From Streptomyces cavernae (GTDB lineage: Bacteria; Actinomycetota; Actinomycetes; Streptomycetales; Streptomycetaceae), in assembly GCF_004023625.1 (NCBI RefSeq), contig NZ_RPDJ01000007.1:62001-126000 (forward strand): a stretch of 64,000 nucleotides of DNA, given 5' to 3'. A program made the translations under genes and the position numbers. Below, piece by piece: positions 57,165 through 64,000 of the stretch (position 1 is its first letter; every line of letters begins with the position of its first letter). Under the pieces are notes generated by a model that was not told the DNA's origin, did not search any database, and saw nothing but the letters and a program-made list of their open reading frames with translations.

Positions 57165-59888
57165 GTGGCAGACACAGCATCGAAGAAGACCGAGAAGACC
57201 CCTGGCGGCGGCCGTCCGCGGCTGATGCTCATGGACGGGCATTCGCTGGCGTACCGCGCGTTCTTCGCGCTGCCCGCGGAGAATTTCACGACGGCGACGG
57301 GCCAGCCGACGAACGCGATCTACGGCTTCGCGTCGATGCTGGCGAACACGCTGCGCGACGAGGCGCCCACGCATTTCGCGGTGGCGTTCGACGTCTCCCG
57401 CAAGACGTGGCGCTCGGCGGAGTTCACGGAGTACAAGGCGAACCGCTCCTCGACCCCGGACGAGTTCAAGGGCCAGGTCGAGTTGATCTGCGAGTTGCTG
57501 GACGCGATGGGCGCGGCGCGGTTCGCGGTGGACGGCTTCGAGGCGGACGACATCATCGCCACGCTCGCCACGCAGGCCGAGGCCGAGGGCTTCGAGGTGC
57601 TGATCGTCACCGGTGACCGCGACTCCTTCCAGCTGGTCTCCGAGCACACGACGGTGCTGTATCCCACCAAGGGCGTCTCGGAGCTGACCCGGTTCACACC
57701 GGAGAAGGTGTTCGAGAAGTACGGGCTGACGCCGGCCCAGTATCCGGACTTCGCGGCGCTGCGCGGGGATCCGTCGGACAACCTGCCGGGCATTCCGGGG
57801 GTGGGTGAGAAGACGGCCGCGAAGTGGATCAACCAGTTCGGTTCGTTCGCGGAGCTGGTGGAGCGGGTCGAGGAGGTCAAGGGCAAGGCCGGGCAGAATC
57901 TGCGCGACCACCTGGAGGCGGTGAAGCTCAACCGCCGCCTCACCGAGCTGGACCGGCAGGTGGAGCTGCCGAAGCTGGTCACCGACCTGGAGCGTGCGGC
58001 GTACGACCGCAAGGCCGTCGCGATGGTCCTCGACACCCTGGAGATCCGTAACCCGTCGCTGCGGGAGCGGTTGTTCGCCGTCGACCCGGGCGGCGAGGAG
58101 GCCGAGGCCGCTCCGGTCGCCCAGGGTGTCGCGGTGGACGGGGTGGTGCTGGGCGCGGGTGAGCTGAAGCCGTGGCTCGCCGGGCACGGCGGGGCGGCGC
58201 TGGGTCTGGCGACAGTCGACTCCTGGTCGCTGGGGGCCGGTGCGGTGGCGGAGGTCGCGCTCGCGGCGGCCGACGGTGCCGCGGCCTGGTTCGATCCGGC
58301 GCGGCTGGACGAGGCCGACGAGAACGCGTTCGCGCAGTGGCTCGCCGATCCTGCCGCGCCGAAGGTGCTGCACAACGCGAAGGGTGTGATGCGGGTCTTC
58401 GCGGAGCACGGCTGGTCGGTGGAGGGCGTGTCCATGGACACCGCGCTCGCCGCCTACCTGGTCAAGCCGGGCCGGCGTTCCTTCGCGCTGGACGCCCTGT
58501 CGCTCGAGTACCTGGGCCGGGAGCTGGCGCCCGCGGCGGCGGCCGACGGGCAGCTGGCGTTCGGTGCGGACGAAGCCGCCGAGGCCGAGGCACTGATGGT
58601 GCAGGCCCGCGCGATCCTCGACCTGGGCGCGGCGTTCGAGGGGCGGCTCGTGGAGGTCGGTGCGGCGGACCTCATGCGGGATGTGGAGCTGCCCACGTCC
58701 GCCCTGCTGGCGCGTATGGAGCGGCACGGCATCGCCGCGGACCGGGCGCATCTGGAGGCCATGGAGCAGATGTTCGCGGGCGCCACGCAGCAGGCGGTGA
58801 AGGAGGCGCACGCGGCGGCGGGGCACGAGTTCAACCTGGGTTCGCCCAAGCAGCTCCAGGAGGTCCTCTTCGGTGAGCTGGCGCTGCCGAAGACGAAGCG
58901 GACGAAGACCGGCTACACCACGGACGCGGACGCGCTGGCATGGCTGGCCACGCAGACGGACAACGAACTGCCGGTGATCATGCTCCGGCACCGTGAGCAG
59001 GCGAAGCTTCGGGTCACGGTCGAGGGCCTGATCAAGTCGATCGCGGCGGACGGCCGTATCCACACGACGTTCAACCAGACCGTGGCGGCGACGGGCCGGC
59101 TCTCCTCGACGGACCCGAACCTGCAGAACATCCCGGTCCGTACGGACGAGGGCCGGGCGATCCGCCGCGGCTTCGTCGTCGGCGAGGGATTCGAGTCCCT
59201 CATGACCGCGGACTACAGCCAGATCGAACTCCGTGTGATGGCCCACCTCTCGGAGGACGAGGGCCTGATCGAGGCGTTCACTTCCGGCGAGGACCTGCAC
59301 ACGACGGCGGCCTCGCAGGTGTTCGGGGTCGACCAGTCCGCGGTGGACGCCGAGATGCGCCGCAAGATCAAGGCCATGTCGTACGGACTGGCGTACGGGC
59401 TGTCGGCGTTCGGCCTCTCCCAGCAGTTGAACATCGAGGCGGCCGAGGCCCGCGCCCTGATGGACGCGTACTTCGAGCGCTTCGGTGGCGTGCGGGACTA
59501 CCTGCGCAGGGCGGTCGACGAGGCCCGGGCGACCGGGTACACGGCGACGCTCTTCGGGCGCCGCCGCTACCTGCCCGACCTCAACAGCGACAACCGCCAA
59601 CGCCGCGAGGCGGCCGAGCGCATGGCCCTGAACGCCCCCATCCAGGGCACCGCGGCGGACATCGTCAAGATCGCCATGCTGAACGTGGACCGGGCACTGC
59701 GCGAGGCCGGTCTGACCTCCCGGATGCTTCTGCAGGTCCACGACGAGATCGTGCTGGAGATCGCTCCCGGCGAGCGGGCGAAGGCGGAGGAACTGGTCCG
59801 CCGCGAAATGGCGGGCGCGGTCCGGCTCCGGGCGCCGCTGGACGTCTCGGTGGGCTCGGGCGCGGACTGGGAGTCCGCGGCGCACTAG
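57165..59888 (+). CDS. polA: DNA polymerase I
   Basis: 907 aa, the usual streptomycete size. N-terminal 5'-3' exonuclease to about residue 300 (LMLMDGHSLAYRAFF, VTGDRDSFQL, LRGDPSDNLPGIPGVG). The central 3'-5' exonuclease-like domain lacks the catalytic acidic residues, as in other actinobacteria. The polymerase has motif A (ADYSQIELRVMAH), the O-helix region (RRKIKAMSYGLAYG) and motif C (LQVHDEIV). GTG at 57165; an upstream ORF extension to 57087 is not supported. Confidence 0.97.
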   Translation: MADTASKKTEKTPGGGRPRLMLMDGHSLAYRAFFALPAENFTTATGQPTNAIYGFASMLANTLRDEAPTHFAVAFDVSRKTWRSAEFTEYKANRSSTPDEFKGQVELICELLDAMGAARFAVDGFEADDIIATLATQAEAEGFEVLIVTGDRDSFQLVSEHTTVLYPTKGVSELTRFTPEKVFEKYGLTPAQYPDFAALRGDPSDNLPGIPGVGEKTAAKWINQFGSFAELVERVEEVKGKAGQNLRDHLEAVKLNRRLTELDRQVELPKLVTDLERAAYDRKAVAMVLDTLEIRNPSLRERLFAVDPGGEEAEAAPVAQGVAVDGVVLGAGELKPWLAGHGGAALGLATVDSWSLGAGAVAEVALAAADGAAAWFDPARLDEADENAFAQWLADPAAPKVLHNAKGVMRVFAEHGWSVEGVSMDTALAAYLVKPGRRSFALDALSLEYLGRELAPAAAADGQLAFGADEAAEAEALMVQARAILDLGAAFEGRLVEVGAADLMRDVELPTSALLARMERHGIAADRAHLEAMEQMFAGATQQAVKEAHAAAGHEFNLGSPKQLQEVLFGELALPKTKRTKTGYTTDADALAWLATQTDNELPVIMLRHREQAKLRVTVEGLIKSIAADGRIHTTFNQTVAATGRLSSTDPNLQNIPVRTDEGRAIRRGFVVGEGFESLMTADYSQIELRVMAHLSEDEGLIEAFTSGEDLHTTAASQVFGVDQSAVDAEMRRKIKAMSYGLAYGLSAFGLSQQLNIEAAEARALMDAYFERFGGVRDYLRRAVDEARATGYTATLFGRRRYLPDLNSDNRQRREAAERMALNAPIQGTAADIVKIAMLNVDRALREAGLTSRMLLQVHDEIVLEIAPGERAKAEELVRREMAGAVRLRAPLDVSVGSGADWESAAH

Positions 59889-60406
59889 CCTGCGGCTCGC
59901 CGGGCCGCCCCGGGGTGACCACGCTGGGCTCACCCCGGGCCCCGCCCCCTGCGGTGTCTGCCGTGCGGCGGCCGTGGTGGCTGTCGTCCGGCCCGTGCGG
60001 GGTTGCCGTCCGGCCCCTGCGGGGTCCTGATTTCCGGCCCTGCGGGGGTTGCCGTCCGCGCTCTGCGGTGGCTGCTGTCCGGTTCCTGCTGTCCGCTCCG
60101 TGCGGGTGTGGTGGCTGTCGTCCGGCCCGTGCGGTCTGTTGTCCGGTCCCTGCTGTCCGGCCCGTGCGGGTCTGTTGTGGATCCCCGCTGTCCGGCCCGC
60201 ACGGGGTCTGTTGTCCGGTCCCTGCGGGGTCCTGCTGTCCGGCCTCCGCGGGGGCCCTGCCGTCCGGCCTCCTCGGCGTCTCCCGTCCGGCTCCGGGGCG
60301 CCGGCCCCGTCACGGGTGGCGCAGGGGCTTGTCCTCGGCATGGCGCGTCACCCGCGCGGCCCCCGAGAAAAGGCCGCTCGGCAGGGACGGCGTCAGGATG
60401 CCTCGC
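59889..60406. other. Repeat-rich intergenic region after polA
   Basis: 518 bases. 60001-60300 consists of degenerate units with GTCCGGCCCGTGCGGGGT and CTGTTGTCCGGTCCCTGC, 18-30 bases each. No gene supported; the next gene's promoter is likely at about 60330-60395. Confidence 0.65.
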
Positions 60407-60901
60407 ATGAGGGTTCGTACCAGGCACCGCCGGTTGGCGGCAGGCGCGGCGGTGGTCGTCGCGTTGCTGGTGCCCATAGCCGTCGGTGCCGCCGGTGCCA
60501 GACGGGCGCGCGCCCCGGCGGCACTGTGCCGCTCCGCACGCGACCCCCGTCTCACCGCCCGGCCCCCCGCCCCGCTGCCGGGCAGGGGCACCGCGGTCAT
60601 CGCCGTCCACGACAGCACGATCGATCCGGTCTGCGCCTTCGCCAACGAGCGCCGTCGCCCGCGACCCGTCGAGCGCCGCCGCCCGCGGCCCGCCGAGCGC
60701 CGGTGGCGGACCGTCCGGGCCCGCGGCCGACTGGTCCGGCTCCTGGTCCTGGCGCGCACGCGAGCGGCGTTCCGGCGCAGGAACCTCGCCCAGCGCCGTG
60801 GCCTCAGCGACGAGCGGGCCGGCCCGGCTCCGTACGGGACGACGCCGGACCCGAACCGGCCGGAACCGCGGGCGGGACCGGAACCGGACGCCACACCCTG
60901 A
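60407..60901 (+). CDS. Small basic protein with signal anchor
   Basis: 164 aa. A basic N-terminus (RVRTRHRR) and one hydrophobic stretch (LAAGAAVVVALLVPIAVGAAGA) suggest export or anchoring. The middle has VIAVHDSTIDPVCAF, and the C-terminal half is Arg/Pro-rich. AGGA lies seven bases before the ATG at 60407; ATG at 60398 is an alternative. Its last 98 bases overlap the end of the convergent DUF4184 gene, which weakens the call. No family recognised. Confidence 0.5.
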   Translation: MRVRTRHRRLAAGAAVVVALLVPIAVGAAGARRARAPAALCRSARDPRLTARPPAPLPGRGTAVIAVHDSTIDPVCAFANERRRPRPVERRRPRPAERRWRTVRARGRLVRLLVLARTRAAFRRRNLAQRRGLSDERAGPAPYGTTPDPNRPEPRAGPEPDATP

Positions 60902-61676
60902 CCCCGACGCCGTACAGCAGCAGTCCCAGGACCAGCCCGGCCCCCGCCCCGAAGCAAAGCGTCGGAATGATCTCCCAGGGCTTGGCGACCGACCCCCAGT
61001 ACTCCCACCACCGCACCGTGCGCTGCACCGCCGCGACCGTCATGCACCCGGCGATGACCGCACAGGCCAGCCACCGGTCCCGCGCCGACAGTGCCGGGAG
61101 CCCCGCGGGGACCTCGGCCGGCATCCGGCGCAGGGCGCGAGCCACGAAGACCGCGATCACCAGGGCCGCCACCGCCGAACCCCCGTACTGCAGGTACCAG
61201 TACAGCGGTGATCCGGCGAACTCCTGGCCCAGCACGGGAAACAGGCGCATCCCCCACCGGTCGAGGTGGGTGAACGCGTCCCAGACGACATGAGTCAGCG
61301 CGCCGAGGGCCGCGGAGACGTACCACCACAGCGCGAGCGCGGGAGTCGGGCGGCCACGGGGGACACCGCAGCGCACCAGTGCGCCGACCCGCCCCCGCCA
61401 GGAATGCGGAAGCAGCGCCACCAGTGGTTCGCGCAGCATCAGCCACAGACCCACGAGCGCCCAGGTGATCAGCACGTCGACGGTGAACACCCCGGGGAAG
61501 GAGTGCGTGATGTCACCGAACTCCATGGCGTCGGGCAGCGCACTGGCCGCGTAGTAGGTCATATCGGGTGCGAACGACCCGGCGACGAGGACCGCGGGCA
61601 CCAGCCGTCCGCGCCCGCCGCCGTCCCCGCGCACCCCGGGGAGCACCGCTGCGGCATGGCTGAGAGTGAACGGCAA
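60804..61676 (-). CDS. DUF4184-family membrane protein
   Basis: 290 aa with TTG start at 61676, chosen because MPFTLSHAAAVLP is the family's canonical N-terminus and AGGGGG lies five bases upstream. Five or so membrane segments, with LVAGSFAPDM and HVVWDAFTHLDRWG, typical of metal-dependent hydrolase-like DUF4184 proteins. Function unknown. Confidence 0.85.
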   Translation of the reverse strand: MPFTLSHAAAVLPGVRGDGGGRGRLVPAVLVAGSFAPDMTYYAASALPDAMEFGDITHSFPGVFTVDVLITWALVGLWLMLREPLVALLPHSWRGRVGALVRCGVPRGRPTPALALWWYVSAALGALTHVVWDAFTHLDRWGMRLFPVLGQEFAGSPLYWYLQYGGSAVAALVIAVFVARALRRMPAEVPAGLPALSARDRWLACAVIAGCMTVAAVQRTVRWWEYWGSVAKPWEIIPTLCFGAGAGLVLGLLLYGVGVRVWRPVPVPPAVPAGSGPASSRTEPGRPARR

Positions 61677-62032
61677 CTGGGCCCCCTGGTACTAGCGTTG
61701 GCCGGAGCCGGCCTGGCCCCTGTGATCAATGACGTTCAGTATGCGGCGGACGTTCCGTGACAGCGGAACGCCGTGAAAGTCCACAGGGAACGCACAGGGA
61801 ACGCCTCCGTGCCGCCCGAGAAAAAACAATGTCGGAAACGGGAGGCGGACAACCGGTGAAAATCGGGCGTCAACCGGTGTTCCTGCAAAAGAAGTTGTCG
61901 TAGTGTCGCCTGGGTCGTCGCGCTTGGGGAATGCGGACCGACAACACACAGCCAGGTAATCAAGGAACAGCAACACCCAAGGAAACGCGCCCAGTGGAGC
62001 GCGGGCCGTCGTCGACAGGAGGGGTTCACTCA
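61677..62032. other. Upstream region of the transglycosylase gene
   Basis: 356 bases, lower in G/C than its surroundings. CGTTCC and GGAACG (about 61754-61772) form a small inverted repeat. Cell-wall hydrolase genes in Streptomyces often carry a ydaO (c-di-AMP) riboswitch here, but I could not find its conserved blocks. Confidence 0.5.
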
Positions 62033-63787
62033 ATGGGGGCGCAAGTGGGCAGGAGGCTGACAAGGACGGCGGCGACCACCGCTGTGGCAGCCGCCGCGGT
62101 GGCGGCGCTGACCGCCTCCCAGGCACCCGGCGTGGCCGACGTGGGCAGTGGTGAGACCGCGACGAGCCAGCCTTCGCCCGACGGGACCGGTGGGGGCGGC
62201 GACAGTACCGCGACGGGCGGTTCGCCGTACTACACCGATCTGCCGCCGCTCAACACCCCCAGCCCCTCGCCCACTTCGGGCAACGGTGGCACGTCCGCGC
62301 CCGGCGGGGAGGAGCACGCCGGCATACCGGCCACCGTCCTCGACGCCTACAAGAGGGCCGCGACGGCGCTGGGCGAGTCCAAGCCCGGCTGCAACCTGCC
62401 CTGGGAACTCCTCGCGGCCATCGGCAAGGTGGAGTCGGGCCAGGCCCGTGGCGGCAACGTCGACGCCGACGGCACCACGATCAGCCCGATCCTCGGCCCG
62501 GTCCTCAACGGCAACGGCTTCGCGAACATCAGCGACACCGACAATGGCGCCTACGACAACGACAGCACCTACGACCGCGCCGTCGGGCCCATGCAGTTCA
62601 TCCCGTCGACGTGGAGCAGTTGGGGCCGGGACGGAAACGGCGACGGAGAGAAGAACCCCAACAACATCTACGACGCCGCTCTCGCCGCCGCGAACTACCT
62701 CTGCGCCGGCAACCGCGACCTGTCCGTGAGCTCCCAGCTGAAAGCCGCGATCCTCAGCTACAACCGCTCGACGGAGTACCTCAACACGGTCCTGTCCTGG
62801 CTGGAGTACTACCGCAAGGGCACGCACGAGGTGCCGGACGGTACGGGTGTGCTGCCGAAGTCGCCGACGCCCACGGGCGGATCGGGCTCCGGCTCGGGTT
62901 CCGGGTCGGGTTCGGGTTCCGGCGGGCCCAAGCCGTCGGACAGCCCCGCGAACCCGCCGAGCCCCGGGCCTTCCCCGAAGCCCGGCGGCACCCCGAAGCC
63001 GAGCCCCGGGGACCCCACGACGCCCAAGCCGCCCACGCCACCGGCGACCCCGCCCACCCCCACCGACACGGTGGACCACCTCGAGGACGCCGGTACCGGC
63101 AAGCTCACCGCCATGGCGGGCGACACCTTCGCCGAGAAGATCACCGTGCGGCCCGAGACCGAGGACGGCGAGGCGGTGGCGAGGGTCAGGATCCGGTTCG
63201 TCATCACCGGCGGCACCGACACCACGTTCGCGGGCGGCGAGAAGGTCGCCACGATCCTCACCTCCGCGGCGGGCACCGCGACCGCGCCCGCACTCGTCGC
63301 GGGGGAGGAGACCGGCGACTTCCAGGTGAGCGCCTCCGTCGTCGGCCGCACCCTGCCGGCCGTCAACTACGCCGCGACCGTCACCGCCCGTGCCGCCGAC
63401 ACCCTCGCCCGCACCACGGACACCGCGCTGACCTGCGTCGCGGGCGGGGAGTTCGCGAACGCCGTCGAGGTCAAGGCCACCTACGACGGTGCCGCCGCGG
63501 ACGGTGTCGCGGCCACCGCGACGCTGATCAAGGCTGCGGACGACGCCACGGAGAACGACAAGGGCCCCTACTTCAAGGACGCGGACGGCAAGACGGTCCG
63601 CACGCTAACCGGCCTCAAGACCGACGCCGACGGTCTGCTGAAGCTCCCGAAGCTGTACGCGGACGACACCGCCGGCACGTACCTGCTGCGCATCACCACC
63701 ACGGGCGGGGCGACGCTGACGGTGGAGCTGAAGGTGACGGCCGCGGCCACGGACACGCCTTCGCCTTCGGCGAGCGCCACGCCGTAA
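62033..63787 (+). CDS. Secreted lytic murein transglycosylase (GH103/MltB-like) with C-terminal Ig-like region
   Basis: 584 aa. Signal peptide residues 1-36 (RRLTRTAATTAVAAAAVAAL). Transglycosylase domain at about 105-260 with the catalytic Glu in AIGKVESGQ and the MltB-type GPMQFIPSTWSSWG. A Gly-Ser run and a long Pro/Ser linker (about 270-345) lead to a beta-rich C-terminal region with an Ig/invasin-like look (AGDTFAEKITVRPE). It cleaves peptidoglycan. ATG at 62033 has AGGAGGGG upstream. Confidence 0.92.
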   Translation: MGAQVGRRLTRTAATTAVAAAAVAALTASQAPGVADVGSGETATSQPSPDGTGGGGDSTATGGSPYYTDLPPLNTPSPSPTSGNGGTSAPGGEEHAGIPATVLDAYKRAATALGESKPGCNLPWELLAAIGKVESGQARGGNVDADGTTISPILGPVLNGNGFANISDTDNGAYDNDSTYDRAVGPMQFIPSTWSSWGRDGNGDGEKNPNNIYDAALAAANYLCAGNRDLSVSSQLKAAILSYNRSTEYLNTVLSWLEYYRKGTHEVPDGTGVLPKSPTPTGGSGSGSGSGSGSGSGGPKPSDSPANPPSPGPSPKPGGTPKPSPGDPTTPKPPTPPATPPTPTDTVDHLEDAGTGKLTAMAGDTFAEKITVRPETEDGEAVARVRIRFVITGGTDTTFAGGEKVATILTSAAGTATAPALVAGEETGDFQVSASVVGRTLPAVNYAATVTARAADTLARTTDTALTCVAGGEFANAVEVKATYDGAAADGVAATATLIKAADDATENDKGPYFKDADGKTVRTLTGLKTDADGLLKLPKLYADDTAGTYLLRITTTGGATLTVELKVTAAATDTPSPSASATP

Positions 63788-63834
63788 CCCGAACGCGGCT
63801 GCCCTGCGGTAAGCCGGTACGGCCGTACGTCCCA

Positions 63835-63870
63835 GAGGGCGCCCTCCGCCATGCGGCGGGGGGCGCCCTC
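63835..63870. terminator. Hairpin after transglycosylase gene
   Basis: GAGGGCGCCC pairs with GGGCGCCCTC across a 16-base loop. Confidence 0.7.
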
Positions 63871-63994
63871 GTCCGCGTCCGCGTGCATGCGTGAACGCGG
63901 GTGTGTGCGACGTGTTCTCATCTCGCCCACCCGTTGCTACCGTGCCGGACCTGACGATGTATCAGGTATCGGTGTCGTACGCCGGGAGGCCCGC

Positions 63995-64000
63995 ATGCGC
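63995..64000 (+). CDS. Start of a gene cut by the window end
   Basis: ATG CGC at the last six bases, preceded by GGGAGG six bases upstream (63983-63988). Only two codons are visible. Confidence 0.5.

Noticed and set aside
57138..60341. 1067-aa minus-strand open frame over polA
   Set aside because: Shadow of polA; Arg/Gln/Leu-rich with no recognisable motifs.
61677..62032. ydaO-type c-di-AMP riboswitch upstream of the transglycosylase
   Set aside because: Looked for because such genes often carry it, but the conserved blocks could not be found by eye; a covariance search would decide.

Overview
The window is a high-GC actinobacterial chromosome segment, almost certainly from a Streptomyces. 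The third-codon G/C bias is very strong, GTG and TTG starts are common, and many genes are coupled by 4-base overlaps. The set of genes (gltB-gltD, pyk, polA, a liv-type ABC operon, an ANTAR response regulator, a secreted trypsin and several trypsin-like or cell-wall exoproteins) is that of a Streptomyces core chromosome arm. No prophage, insertion sequence or CRISPR array was seen.

Layout. 1-7603: the tail of a charged protein, then a six-gene leftward operon in which four consecutive ADP-ribosylglycohydrolase-family genes run into a class III CoA-transferase and a CitE-like lyase. 7894-15944: a VIT-type transporter, glutamate synthase gltB-gltD with a terminator, and a von Willebrand A protein. 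16064-27072: a compact block of two acyl-CoA dehydrogenases, ipdF, kstR2, fadA6, a SIMPL protein, ipdC-ipdB-ipdA-echA20 and two short-chain dehydrogenases. Gene by gene this matches the mycobacterial KstR2 regulon for steroid C/D-ring (HIP) breakdown. Two near-identical palindromes sit in its two divergent promoters.

27057-38000: an ankyrin protein with a 36-bp repeat tail, a HExxH protein with a zinc ribbon, a secreted trypsin, a GH35 beta-galactosidase with a divergent AraC regulator, chorismate mutase, a lone receiver protein and aminopeptidase N. 38327-45594: a PLP decarboxylase/N-monooxygenase pair (N-hydroxydiamine synthesis), a Tat-exported 5'-nucleotidase, a second SIMPL protein and pyruvate kinase. 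45617-46591: an HTH/LAGLIDADG gene next to an odd tRNA with anticodon CAA. 46696-53122: ANTAR regulator and the livKHMGF branched-chain amino acid importer. 53376-64000: a small Gly-Asn repeat protein, a hotdog thioesterase, a YdeP-type molybdoprotein, polA, a small basic secreted protein, a DUF4184 membrane protein, a secreted GH103-like transglycosylase and the first two codons of a further gene.

A recurring trait is tandem repeats of 6-36 bp, both between genes and inside the tails or linkers of genes. Orthology statements rest on recognising family sequences from memory; no search was run.
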